From Spodoptera frugiperda (lineage: Eukaryota > Arthropoda > Insecta > Lepidoptera > Noctuidae), in NCBI RefSeq assembly GCF_023101765.2, contig NC_064217.1:10885788-10949787 (forward strand): DNA of 64,000 bases, given 5' to 3'. Below are positions 47,852-59,945 of this stretch, in pieces (the first letter of the stretch is position 1; each line of letters opens with the position of its first letter). Under the pieces are notes generated by a model, which ran no database searches, was not told where the DNA came from, and was given only the letters and a program-made list of their open reading frames with translations. The position numbers and the translations under genes are program-made.

Positions 47852-49048
47852 GTGGCCACTAATGAGGTGTTATGTTAAAGCTTATTGTTTGTTTTCATAA
47901 TCAAACAGCAACAACATAAATATTATGATTGAAACTATTTGTTTAATTGTTGATACAGACGCGGTGGTTTGATTACAATAATCTGAGATGTTTGTTTGTG
48001 AAATAGTATTAAATAGTAATACGATCACGTTAAATGATGTATCGTGAGTGACCCGGTTGTGGCCACTTTAAGAATTTTGTCGACTTTGAGGCTTTCTTAA
48101 CTTATAGTTTATGTTATCACGAACATATTTCTTGTAAAAAGTCATTTAACATGTATTAATCTTGCCTAAGAAAACCCTTTTTTTTAAGAACGTCCAGTAA
48201 AAAAATAACGGTATAAAAAAGAAAAAAAAAGGGAGTTTGTGCCATTTTTGGCCAGATTCGTGCCATTTCTGGCCACGGTCGTGTGCCAGTTCTGGCCATC
48301 AAAAAATACAATAAAAGTAATCAAAATTTATTAATTAGATTTGACATTTTAGAAACAATGGTTTTCATTTAGTCTGGAAAATATGAAATATTATTACTTC
48401 ACTTGTATTTAACTTACAAATAAAGAGATCAACATTTATATGACGTTGGTAAAAGCTGCAAAGTAAACTGACCTCCCTTTGTATGAAGGCAATTTATTGC
48501 ATCTCTGAAAATGAAAAATATGTGTTTGTTGATATGTAAAGCCAAGGAAAAATAATAAATAAATTACGATAAATGACTAGAAGTGGGGCGTTTATGTACA
48601 AAAGTATTAGCCAGCCGTGTGGCCAAAGATGGAGAAATTCATAATTTTGTCTCCATTAGTGGCCACTACTTCCTTCTAATAATCCCACTTCAGAAACATA
48701 TGGCGACAAAATAACTTTAGTTCCACTTACACAATATATTCTTCATATAGTATTAACATAAACATCCAAACAATAAGTAAAGATTAAAAAAAAATAAAAA
48801 CCAAATCCTCACCCGCTCGCCTTAGCCTTTTTGTTAAGATCTTAACAATTTCACCCTCAACTAAAAAGAATGACTTGTTGCATCGAAGTGAAGTTTGACA
48901 CATCAAAGCTGCCAACGGTATCAGTGTCTCCAATATTCAATATTTTAAATACTGTACATAACAGAGTAATTTATTTGTCCATGCCTTAGTTATAAATATT
49001 TGAAGGCCCAAGTGGCCACAAAGGGGTCGATGGCCACAACCGGGTCAC
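47852..49048. other. TGGCCA-rich block with 18-bp inverted ends (unclassified element)
   Basis: GTGACCCGGTTGTGGCCA (48048-48065) has its exact reverse complement at 49031-49048. GTGGCCAC occurs at 47852, 48059, 48659 and 49012, and TGGCCA also at 48249, 48270, 48293, 48619 and 49031. The interior is AT-rich and non-coding. The pattern resembles transposon subterminal binding sites, but the termini and target duplication are not established and no family was recognised. Confidence 0.6.
48239..48298 (+). repeat. Triplicated GCCA-N4-TGGCCA motif
   Basis: GTGCCATTTTTGGCCA (48239), GTGCCATTTCTGGCCA (48260) and GTGCCAGTTCTGGCCA (48283) lie 21 and 23 nt apart, about two helical turns. Each is a small inverted repeat, consistent with cooperative dimer binding sites. 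Confidence 0.85.
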
Positions 49049-49165
49049 TTGCCCTAGTTGCGATACAATTTACTGTAGAAAGTGTTAAAGACGTAAATAT
49101 TGAAATGACAGACATAATGGAAAGTAGTTATTATATTAACTGTAGTCTATATAGATATTTGCACC

Positions 49166-49298
49166 CTAAGCTGCGGACTGCCTAGTGTGTTACCGGAGCT
49201 CCGGCTCGAAAAACAGCAGTAGAATCGGGATGGTTTTTAGGCAGTAAGATTCTGACACTCGGGAATAGTCATTGTATAATTATCCCACCTCAAAAAAA
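49166..49298 (+). repeat. R1-like LINE 3' tail, copy 13
   Basis: It starts CTAAGCTGCGGACTGCCTAG, includes GGGATGGTTTTTAGGCAGTA, and has a deletion of the third stem-loop before GGGAATAGTCATTG. It ends in A7. Confidence 0.83.
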
Positions 49299-50020
49299 GA
49301 TATGGATGTTTGCATTATCAGAGCTGTTGCTCGCTGTAAAATGTATTGATTGTTTTATTAGAAATAAAATAGGAAAATTAATACCAATATCATACAGATA
49401 GTGAAGATCAATGATATATTTGTAAATAATGTCATCGGAAAGATCTACCATTACAATAGTCAGCTATTTATTTCTGCTCAATCATTTTAATTTTGTTCAA
49501 CAGCATCGTAGATAAAAAGATTGAATTCTTCTAAGACAGTTTCTACTCGTACGAGAATGTTAAACGAATTCACGTAACCACGTAAACTGTACACTGTTAA
49601 TTAACATCTGAAATGTAATAGTTTGATCGTCAGATGTTTCTGTGTGAGATACGGCGAGCTAAGAAAGTGAATGTGTTTCTATGTATAATTAAATCGAGCA
49701 CTTTCTAAACTTTTCTTTAGTGTTGCATATATGAGCTATTGTTTCGAAACTTTTGCAACATTTTAGGAATCTATAATATTGTCTTAGTGGATCAATTATT
49801 TAGCTCGAATTTACACTTTGGAACAAACACCTAGCTTTTCTGACGGACAGATTGACAGACATTTATTTATTTCTTTATTTGTTGACATTTCAAAACCACC
49901 TATTAATATTTTGACTTGGATTATTGTAATCAAATACTTAAGTCTAATATTAAATATTTGCCTGCTATCATCATGGGCATGATGATAGCCGTAATATATG
50001 ATATAATGTCATCATTATCA

Positions 50021-50096
50021 TGGTGTCCATGGGCGGTACTGATCGCTTACCATCAGGTGATCCGAGTGCTCGTTTGCCTTCTATTCCATAAAAAAT
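50021..50096 (-). repeat. Repeat family C, copy 3 (fragment)
   Basis: The minus strand gives AAACGAGCACTCGGATCACC, TGATGGTAAGCGATCAG and CCGCCCATGGACACC, the 5' third of the family. Confidence 0.7.
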
Positions 50097-51906
50097 AGGT
50101 TCGATTAATTTCATTACAATTTTTACACAAGACTGATATAATAACGTACGATAAAGTATTAAAATTTAACACATTTTATCCAAAAGGCACTACGTTCATA
50201 TACTATGTTACAGGAACTGCATGGTTATTGTGTCTAGGAAGAACCTTGATAGCTTTATAGCCATAACGGTTGTGTAACGAAATACTTCAGTTGAAGGCTT
50301 TGTTTCTGAACATATTGTGTTCGATAGATTAATTTTGATGGTGTGTTAGTCGTGGTCGTGCCATTCCTCTTTCATTTTGGCTATAAAATTCCATGGGACC
50401 CATACCTACGTTCATAGAGATAGATAAAGTTTAGCTTTAATATTTCTCTAGAATACGGAAATTGTATAGTTTCCTCAGTCAAAAATAAATTAATTTGAAC
50501 TTTTCAATACAATAAAATATTCAAAAATAATCGTTCTTTCATTCATAGATTTGATGATCTACTTAATTTTCTAGAACATACGACTGTTATTTAACATAAA
50601 AAAAATGAATGACGTCATAGCGCACTATTTCATACAAAATTTATGAAAAATATTGTTTTTGACGGTTCGAAAAAACTATTGAATTTGACTAGTAGGAAAC
50701 TAGTCTATTTTCCTTGTTGTTATTAGTTCTTTAACCCGTCTTGTGCCGAAACGCGGATCCACGCGAGACACAATTTGTTTTCTATTTTCTTATATACGGC
50801 GTACGAGAGGTTAAACTACTCTTAAATACAACTTGAACTAATTTTAAATTACTCGAAATTCTCAAACCATTATTGTAGAAAAGAATCAAATCAATACTGG
50901 CGCTTTAGAAAAATCAAATACATACAAAAACATTTTTACGAATTCACTTCTTTAATTTTTCATCAGCTGAAAGCCAAAAGCCAATCTTCCCAGAGTAGAT
51001 TAGAAGCGATCAGTTGAAGAATTCCAGCAGCCAGTTAGATAGGAGCCTGGCCTCGCATCGTGAGAACCGACTCCTGTTACTGCCAGTCACCTGATGCTGT
51101 TCTGTCACCCTACACCGCGGGCGGGTGTTAGGTACCTGACGCTTGTTTACAGTTACACACTACTTACTACCTTTAGGGATTAAGTTAGGAAAGGTTCTTA
51201 TTCAGCATTTTTGTTCGTTACACTATGCTTTTTTATTTTTTATTATACAAAGCTGAACAGTTTGTTTTTCGTACGCGCTAATCTCCGAAACCACTGCTTA
51301 AAATACTTATTTATGTGTCGGATAGTACATTTATCGAGAAAGATAACCGCCGAGAGATTACAGTAATGAGAACCCTAATTACTAGGGAAATACCTACGAC
51401 CAAAATAAACGTTAAATCAATTAAGCATACAAGTTATTTTAAACAGACCAGAATACTTATCAGCTAAAAGTCTAGAATTAGATTTTTTCGGTAGTAGCTA
51501 ATAGTACACTAATGGATCATGTTTCTATATTTTGTAGATAGTGATTAAGTAATACGCTCCAAAGAACAAATGTCTGTCTGTGTGTAAGGCTTCAGATTTA
51601 AGTTTCTGGTCTGGTTGCTTTGATGAGATTTGTGTTCGTAACACTATCGTTAGATGCACTATCATATTATCAAACAAAAATACTTTCATGTAACAATGGA
51701 TTTTTCTTTCTCAATTTCACTGTTTAATGTCCTTTTTGACTAACCCTAGAAATTATTATAAGTTTTTGGCTTCGTTTATCATACGGTCGGTTTATTACCC
51801 TTTACTTAGAGCGCGAAGGCTGTGTAAGCTACATAGTTAATGTTAATTGAAGCATCAGTTGATTATTACCTTGAGTAAGTCAAAACATTATTATAGTGGC
51901 ACGATC
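50097..51906. other. Intron, no feature recognised
   Basis: AT-rich sequence without a supported exon or repeat. Confidence 0.4.
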
Positions 51907-52036
51907 TCAGTAGTGGCACGGAGTCTGGAATTGTGCCCAATTTATGGCAAAAGGCTCACACACTATTACATACACATTACCGTAACACAAACGGTGAAAA
52001 GTGTGTACCCTTTCGGGGATAAAAAGCGTGATGTTC
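51907..52036 (+). repeat. SINE family B, body and tail
   Basis: TCAGTAGTGGCACGGAGTCT, GGAATTGTGCCCAATTTATG, AAAAGGCTCACACACTATTA and CTTTCGGGGATAAAAAGCGT appear in family order. The tRNA-like head is missing. The GCCGTAATGTGC block is deleted. Confidence 0.72.
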
Positions 52037-53678
52037 CGTTCCGTGTCTAAAGATTTTATGATAATAGTGCCCTTCCTTCTGTACCTTTGTTATTTAATGT
52101 ATCTACCTACATATGTGACCTATACCTAGTTTCTGTACAGGTAGTCCAACCAAACAATTTCAAACATCCAGGTCCCTTCCAAAGGTCTATAAACATAATT
52201 AAAACAGCTTGAAGGTAACCCTGTGTGTCTAATAATACGGGCCACGCGTCAGGTGGCTACCGGCTACACCGACCCTACTTCCCGTCCTTTAGACAGCCTG
52301 TGACCATAACAGGTAGCTCATGTTATTTGTATGATCGAAATTTCGAGAAAAAATTGTCATCACGTCATTCATTGGTTACAATTTTCAAACTTGGAGTAGA
52401 TTGGAGGGTTAATTGTGAATGTATGTTGGATTGGGAGTAGATATATTGTGACAAAGTAGGACCTAATATGTGCAAGTTTTATCCTCTCTTTGTGATCTGT
52501 ATAACTTAAACAATATAACACCCTGGTTATGTACTACATTATATTTTGTGACAATGGTTTCCAATTCATTTGTAGGCGACATGGTTGGTATTTTGCAAGT
52601 AAGGCCTTGGAACATATAAATTATAAAAAAACACCTTTGTTCAGTAAATTTATTAATTTGATTTGATTCGAAAGTTTGTTAGAAGACGATCTAACGATTA
52701 CATACATCAAAGAAATGAAAAATACAAATCTTCTCTAGTGGCTTAGGCTAAACTTCATAGTGGTCAACAGTTTTTGTAACTTTTCTATTAGTACTATATT
52801 GCCAGTCAAAGGATCAACATTACAACGAATTTATCAAATCCGAATAAAGTTCAAACATTTAACATGAAAAATGTACGGCAATCGTTCAATTTCCTTTTTT
52901 TTTGTGATTCAATTAGACGAAGATAATAAAATTTCAAAGGTTAAGTGTCTAAATAAAGAAAGGATTGCTTGATATTACGGATTTGGGTTATTAAACTGAA
53001 CAGGTAGAAGGTAGGAAGTACTTAAATAGATACCTATTAGAGCCCGATAATACGTGTAGAAAGGTCAACGTGTAATTTTATTTTAGGTGACTGTGCAGCC
53101 GTGGCCCGTTGTTGTCTGAGAATTTTACATTTTAGCTACCTAACCTTCCTATCAGATATTCAAATTGAATTTGCTTTGGCTTTGAATTTTCGGTTAATCT
53201 TTTGTAAAATTTCATGCAATTTTTAAGCGTTGTTGTTTTAACGTGTGACTAGTAATTAGTTTTTGTTCTTTTCTGTCGAAGAGCAAGACTGAGATTGGGA
53301 CGTCTTTTTTATCTATTTCTTTCTTCTATAGCAAAAATATTGGTATTTCTGAAACTATGCTTGATTTTATCATCACTGTCGTATGAACCAGCGCAGTGAC
53401 ATCCACCATCAATACCCAGAACATTAACAATAGTACCAATTATGCAATTATAACGATTCAATGCCAACAATTCGCTGGAATCGTTAACAATCGTACTGAT
53501 GACATATTTTCCAAGATTGAAGTCATTAGCCGCATTTCTTTGTCATCTTCGATTGATTTCTTCACCATATTCGTCAATGTGTATAAAAACTTCAGTAGCA
53601 TTTGTTCTCAATCAATCAGCTGTACAATGCATGATGCATCGTTTGTTTCACTCAGTCTCTTCGTAGGCACCAAAATTC
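52037..53678. other. Intron, no feature recognised
   Basis: AT-rich sequence. A 100-codon open frame at 53396-53698 lacks coding character and runs into a repeat. Confidence 0.4.
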
Positions 53679-53808
53679 CGGAGCTGCGGACAACGTAAAA
53701 GGTTACCGGGGTTGCGGCTCAAAGCAGGAAAAGGAACGGAAAGGTTTTTAGTCAGTAAGAGTCTCAGAGAGACACTCCCTCCCATCTGCACCCACCTTTA
53801 CCCCTTTA
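53679..53808 (+). repeat. R1-like LINE 3' tail, copy 14 (diverged)
   Basis: It starts CCGGAGCTGCGGACAACGTA, includes GGTTTTTAGTCAGTAAGAGT and a CAGAGA insertion, and loses the standard end after CACTCCCTCCC. Confidence 0.78.
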
Positions 53809-54347
53809 AATAGGCTGATTTTTACCATATCGGTAATTTACTGTGGGTGACCTGACAACCTAAGGCGCACTATATTATTATCATCAGACATATTTGTGTC
53901 TCTTATATTTTCTCCGGGTAGCAAATCATCCATCATCTTCCGAATACATATTTTCCCATTACCCGTTTATATTATAGGTATATGTTCGTTGGAAAAGCTT
54001 AAAAACCCATAACAATAATTCCTCCTTTAAAACACTCCCAATTTCCTCCAGAGCATTATTAGTGCCCATTAAAAAATGATACACTGTTCTTGTTTGTTCG
54101 GTACCTAGGTTGGTGTGGAAACCGAAAACTTTCCTCGGATCGTTTAGTTCATGGGTTCAAACGTTCCCTTGATAATTTCCAGGCGAACTCAAGCGTAACT
54201 TTTAAATGAAGTTAAATCTCCACTGACTACAGTAATCGTATCCACACTTGAGTGTCGGGCTTTTAACACCTTTGAGTTTGCCTACAAGGAGAAAGGAGCT
54301 AAGAGTTGATTTTATCGATTTAAGATTCTCTCTATTTATTTAAAAAA

Positions 54348-54452
54348 AGGCCGGAATCGCACTTGTTACACCTCTGATGTTTCGGGTGTCCATGAGCGGC
54401 GATTGCTTGCCGCCAGGTGATCCGTATGTTCGTTTACCGGCTTATACCATAA
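54348..54452 (-). repeat. Repeat family C, copy 4 (fragment)
   Basis: The minus strand reads TATAAGCCGGTAAACGAACA, TACGGATCACCTGGCGGCAA, GCAATCGCCGCTCATGGACA and GTGCGATTCCGGCC. Confidence 0.75.
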
Positions 54453-54816
54453 ATATATATAAAAAATGAATGATGCATGTTTAGTAAATTAGTACTATTT
54501 TTCCTATAACTTTTAGGAGATAATTTCCGGGGCTAAATAAATGACTGATCTTTCTCTAGCGATAAAACGAATATTTGCTATAACCTTGATCCTTCATTGG
54601 CTCTTTAAACTTTTTGGTACGTCATCAAATTAATAAACGTAGATGACAATGCAACTTTTAGCTCTAAATACATATTCATTCAGTTGTCAGTATTAGAAAA
54701 AAACGTCGAAACCAATATCTATTCACTAGTTTAGCACATTTTCACACAATGGTCTACTGTCGTATTGTGCATCATTGCTTCCCACGCGACACTCCTCGAT
54801 GCGGCTCGATCTGCGC

Positions 54817-54867
54817 CGATGTGTTCCGATGTGTTCCGATGTGTCCCGATGTGCTGAGGTGTGCCAA
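54817..54867. repeat. 10-bp tandem repeat, about 4-5 copies
   Basis: CGATGTGTTC units repeated head to tail with small changes (CGATGTGTCC, CGATGTGCTG). Confidence 0.85.
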
Positions 54868-54869
54868 AT

Positions 54870-57200
54870 GACGTTTCTATTGAACATCCATTGATTGTAT
54901 TGCCTTGTTCATAGATTTCGGTGAAAAATTGGTTTCATGCCCATGTTGTCACGTCATACATTCAGTTGTAGATGTTAGCGAATCTAATCCGTTTGTTTGT
55001 CTGTTATGTAGTCCGTACTTTAACGTCCGTTGTTTAGAAATTCTTGATGTTGTTTGTTTGGTAATATCTATCGTAGCATTTTTGTGTAATGAATTGCAGG
55101 CATCATGATTAACATTCCATATCCAATTTATTCATCCACTGTTATACCTGTCTTCAATCATAGCTTCTTTATTACCAATTTTTACCCTATTTCATTGACA
55201 AAGAATACCAATTTGCCTAAAATTAAAAATTAAATTTCTATCTTCAGGTGTATCATTCAATATAAACTAAAATTGATCAATTAGGTTCGGTCCATAACGC
55301 AGCCGCAAGTCTTTGTGCTATGGTCCGAGACACCAATTATGTTGAACAATAAGCTCTTGATTAAGGGTGAACGATTATGGCCGACTAATGCAATAATCGA
55401 TCTAATTGCGATATACTCTACTCGATTATGGACTACTTGAATGGAGTTCTAATCGATTGATCATGATCGTTTATTTGTATGATTAAGATTTAAACAGGTG
55501 TTCGATTTTAAATTGTACCTACTTTTATGTTGCTTGTCATTTACGTTTTATGTATAAGTTAAATAGGTATATGTTTAAAAAGACACTTTTATGTTGGTTT
55601 CTTTTGAGTATCAGTCTGAGTATTTAGCATTGGAGAGAAATGAGCTGATGGAAGATGATGAAGAATCTCAGGGTTTTACGACTTTTGGATCAGAACAGTG
55701 TGATCATAGTTGCAGTCATGACATGTGTACCTACATTGTATAAGAAGTTTATAATTTTCAGTCGTGTTTATGTTCAAAGTCATTCTATATAACTTGTTGA
55801 GGTTTTTGTGGCGAATATAATTTGAAAAGAACAGTTTACAATGCACGTGTCAGTTTCAAGTGCAATCATAAGACAATAGAACATATGCTGGAGAAAAACT
55901 TTACACTTGACTTGGAATGATTTATGAGAAATATCGTTTATAACACTGTTAGTAGTTTTTGTTGTAAAATAAATCAAATTCAATTTAATTCAACTGCTAA
56001 TAAAATTGTGTTTATTATTTTATCGATGTAGGATTAAAATCCATTTATTAATGCAAAAATGGCTTCAACTTTTTATCACCTGAATTAGAAACATACTGAA
56101 CATTGAAATAGTTGTAAAAATCGAGTTTAACCAAAATAAAACCTTCAATTAACGCCATTAAACAATTGAACGATATAAAACTTGCTTTTTATCGCTTACA
56201 TTATTATTCAAAGATGCAATAATGCCGGCAAAAATTACGCGCCAAGTTCAAGATCCCGCCATTTTGTGACGCGCAGTGAATTTGTAATGGCCGCTGTGCT
56301 TTCCACTTTCCACTGCATTCAGACTGTGAGTTACAACTACTATCGTTGAAAAGCCTCTTTCTTTTCCGTTGAGGTCAAAATTTATTGATTTCTATGAATA
56401 ACTTTATTACCTAGACCTACTATGGTTGTTCTTGTTTGCTGTCGCTGTCGATGTTAAGTTTTATAGATTTTATATCTGCGTTTTACGTATGTTTTCCTTT
56501 TAATTTTGTTAATAAAATAATCTCTCTCTGTAGGTATTCTGTATGAAATATTGTTTTCCAAAAATAGTAATAAAATGACTTGCTTTATTTATAGCTATTT
56601 TCTTATCGACCGACGCTAATGCAACGACATTTATTTCAGTAACCATTCTATTTATACTTATATTCGAAATCCTAAGTATAAAATTTCTCACTTTCCAAAA
56701 CACGTAAAATAACTTAAAAGGCATTTAATTTTGAAACTATTTAACAGCAAAGCAAAATGTTATTACAAAACATCCTCGCTCAAATATTTGGGCTATTCCC
56801 AAACAGACAAGCGTGCACAATGCACATACGTTAGCTGCAAATATGTCATTCCAGCTCAACCGATATGCTGTCCGACAATGTATCGGACAACAATGCGGGC
56901 ATTTTATATGCTAAACACAGAGCAGTTTGTGTCGCGATGTAATTAAGTGTGCTGCTGCACAGAACTGTGGGGGTGGGTGGGGGTAGGCTATTCTTCTACT
57001 AGATTTAATCCTGAATGTGACATAGATTAGTTATTAGGTTAGGTAATTGGATGTCTGCCGTGGAAGTGGCTAAAAGTAACAGTCGTAAGATTAATAGTTT
57101 TACTTATTGATAAGTAAATAGGAAATACTGAGAGACTTTAGGGTGAAGTTTTCTATAGTCCAATTAGTATTTTAGGATTGAATTGACTTGTTCCTTTTTT
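54870..57200. other. Intron, no feature recognised
   Basis: AT-rich sequence without a supported exon. A CpG-containing stretch at 56225-56300 (CGCCATTTTGTGACGCGCAG) is the only compositional outlier. Confidence 0.4.
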
Positions 57201-57530
57201 ATGTTATAAGCCGGTAAACGAGCAGATGCATCACCTGGTGGTTAGCATTCGCTGCCGCCCATGGATATCAGAAACACCAGAAGCGTTACAAGTGCGTTGC
57301 CCGCCTTTTGGGGATTAGGAATTTAAGGGTTGTTGGGGAATCAGGGATTGGTAATATTGGGAAGAGGGGTAGTTAGGTCTCCGGCAACCTCACTCACACG
57401 ACGAGATGCGACGCAAGCGTTGTTTCACGTCGGTGTTCTGTGATACCGTGGTATCACTCTGTTCTACCCGGCCTATTCGTGCTGGAGCTTGACCACAGAA
57501 CATATATTATATACCCTCTCCCACACTTAA
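57201..57530 (+). repeat. Repeat family C, copy 5 (longest)
   Basis: From TATGTTATAAGCCGGTAAAC to CTCCCACACTTA with all family blocks: CATTCGCTGCCGCCCATGGA, GTGCGTTGCCCGCCTTTTGG, TTAAGGGTTGTTGGGGAATC, CGACGAGATGCGACGCAAGC and TTTCACGTCGGTGTTCTGTG. It is the best copy for classifying the family. Confidence 0.8.
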
Positions 57531-58339
57531 AAATGGAATTGGTCTTCCAGTAGTCCATGTTTATTTACTTAAAATGACATATTTTGATCACTTGTATTTT
57601 CTATCATCCTAAAGGTGCATTGTAAAAATTGTAAACATAAGTTTAATGTACTTGAAATAGGACAATTTGTATTGTACAACGTAAATACTGTGACTAAGTA
57701 TGTATCATTATTTTTAATTATTAGTTATACGTAAGAAGTCCACTTTGAGTTTTCCTCAAATTTCAAAAACACAACGTTCGGTGTTGTCGGTAAAACCCAA
57801 ATATTTGTACTACTTACTACTTAGTCATGGGAATTTCGTATTAAATGTCCTAAATACTTGTTGGTAATAGAGGTGGTTTTGCTTTGAACGTTTTTTCTCT
57901 TATCTCCTGTTAGTCAGTCGACGCTTTCCAAAATATCACTTTGGTTGAGACAAGTTGTCTAGTGATAAAATAATAGTTTCTACGCGTTGGTAAAACCTTT
58001 TAGAAATGCCCTGTCATGGTCTTAAGTGTCGTCTATTCTATTCCTGAGTAAGACAAGTTATTTTGATTTTAAAACTTGTAAGTAGTAAATAACAGAAAAG
58101 TAGATACGACTTAAACAATTAGAAGGATTGATCTGTACGTTTTAATATTTAATCAACCAAACCCATCCTCTCACTAAATAAGCAACAGTAAATCCTGAAT
58201 TTCCTGAAAATGAGCTTGTAAAACCGAAGGTGTAATTTCTTAATTATCCGACATACACCCACCATCCGAGCCGAAACAGATACAGTGAACAAAAATCAAT
58301 ACTGCGAACAATACGTGCGTTATTGGTTGTATTACAAAT
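57531..58339. other. Intron, no feature recognised
   Basis: AT-rich sequence between a family C repeat and the promoter-like region. Confidence 0.4.
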
Positions 58340-58560
58340 CCGGGCAAAATTACATTAGCGCGTGACGTCACGCCATCCATAGACAGAGACACCAACCTAT
58401 TGGCGCGGTTTGTTTATCAGCTTGTTATCTGTGCCCAGCAATTAGTCACCGCGGTACCAACCTGACGCGCGCCCGTTCCTAATTTGAATTTTCCTTTACC
58501 GTAAATGTTTTACGAAACGCCCAAAAATAGTGCATTTTGTTACTATAACAGTGGTGTGTA
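58340..58560 (+). promoter_or_regulatory. Promoter-like region with CRE palindrome
   Basis: TGACGTCA at 58363-58370 is a perfect cAMP-response-element palindrome. It is followed by CTATTGGCGCGG (inverted CCAAT type) and by CpG-rich CCGCGGTACC and GACGCGCGCCC. The region lies upstream of the candidate start exon at 58646. Function is inferred from motif content alone. Confidence 0.38.
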
Positions 58561-58645
58561 TGTGGCCAGTGTTATTATTTGTGGTTTTATTTTTAAAAAC
58601 AAATGTGTAGTGTTTTTATGAGAATGTTTAAAAAAATTTGGTCCT

Positions 58646-58707
58646 ATGTTCCGAAAAGTGTTGTTTTGTGATTTTTTCGCGGCTCCCCCTACTAAATTGG
58701 ATGAGAG
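58646..58707 (+). CDS. Candidate alternative first coding exon
   Basis: An ATG opens 20 codons (MFRKVLFCDFFAAPPTKLDE) plus two bases, followed by a GAG AG|GTTTGT donor. This is the same phase 2 as exons 24823-25271 and 31602-31628. About 280 bp upstream lies a palindromic CRE-type TGACGTCA (58363-58370), followed by CpG-rich sequence with an inverted CCAAT-like ATTGGCGCG, consistent with a promoter. If it is real, it would give an isoform lacking the PDZ part and joining a common downstream exon. Gene identity was not recognised. Confidence 0.35.
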
Positions 58708-59418
58708 GTTTGTTCTACCTTAATTAAGGTACCACTGTAAACATTATCTATCTCAAGGTAAAGTAATAAACCAAAACAAATAATTACCTATCTAACTATC
58801 TTGTTTCATTACCCGCGTGATTTCTAAAGACGGTATCAATGTTTGCTCTCAAATATTTTCTATGCGTAAAAAAGAAAGTTACTGTTTGGCTTCGGTTAAG
58901 AATTTTGCATCCAATTATGGGTTTGCTAATCCAATTGACATAATGAGGAGCGTCAAGTTCAAATACACGAGGCATGGCTCAAGGAGACCGGTTCTATGTG
59001 TCGATAGGAGCGACAACTATGTTGGCTAAGTACAGTCGAGTACATCCTAAATGGTTTTCTTATTTCGTCGTTGACCTATACGTCTGTACCTAAGTCCTAG
59101 ATTTTCCTGTCCTTAGGTCTGTTTAGGAGTTGTGTGTTGGGTGGGTTTTAATTATTGTTTCCTCTTAGGTACCCTTATTTTTAAATAGTTTTGGAGTTTT
59201 TGGTGATTCATCGCCGTTTTTGACATTTACCTGCTTAATGATCATTATTATTTAATAGGTTATTAGGTTTTTAATGAATTATCGTCATTCATAAATGTTT
59301 GATGACATTTTTTTTTATAAAAACCAATTGAACAAAGAGATAGATTTGAAGAAGAGTAGCCGTATAAATCAACATTTAAAAATAATCTTCCTATACATAA
59401 AGCTAGGTAGGTTAGGTA
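58708..59418. other. Intron, no feature recognised
   Basis: AT-rich sequence after the candidate first exon. Confidence 0.4.
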
Positions 59419-59629
59419 AAAAGAGGTACATTTATATTAACTTAATTTTCGTAAGTGATGTTTTTAGGCCTAAGTTATCAAAGAGCCATCAGACCACCAC
59501 AGATGGGCCTCAGTAGCAGAAAAAGCAGGAGTAGGAAAGGGGTGGTTTTTAGTCAGTAAGAGTCTGACACTCCCACTCGCCTCGTCCAAGGCGGGAGAAG
59601 TCATTGGATGATTTTCCCCACTTAAAAAA
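59419..59629 (+). repeat. R1-like tail, copy 15, with the alternative 5' part
   Basis: The 5' part AAAAGAGGTACATTTATATT to CGTAAGTGATGTTTTTAGGC matches copy 4 at 16069. It then has CAAAGAGCCATCAGACCACC, a ~58-nt internal deletion spanning the CCGGAGC stem-loop, and the standard end GATGATTTTCCCCACTT plus A6. Confidence 0.83.
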
Positions 59630-59921
59630 TACAGGCATGAAAATAATGGCTTCCATACATAAAAAATAAACATTTTATTTTGCAACACGAATACACAAGT
59701 GATGATAAAATATTTATAATATCATCGAATGGAAATTGAAAACTCGACAATCGTCAGTTATAGCGTAAACGTATGAATTTTAAACTGACCTACATTTTTG
59801 TTTTATTTTATCGTTAAAAGATTTTAATCTATTTATCGATAGTTACTTTCTTTTGTTGGGTAAATATAATGAGTGTTTTGGCGGAAATGAGGGACTATGA
59901 GTAAGCAGATATGAGTATTAG

Positions 59922-59945
59922 GTAGGTATGTACCTACCTATGTAC
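59922..59945. repeat. GTAG/CTAC palindromic microsatellite
   Basis: TAGGTAGGTATGTACCTACCTA is an inverted repeat like that at 6588-6622. Confidence 0.75.

Noticed and set aside
53396..53698. 100-codon + strand ORF
   Set aside because: Low-complexity Ile/Ser/Asn composition, and its end lies in an R1-like tail. No coding bias.
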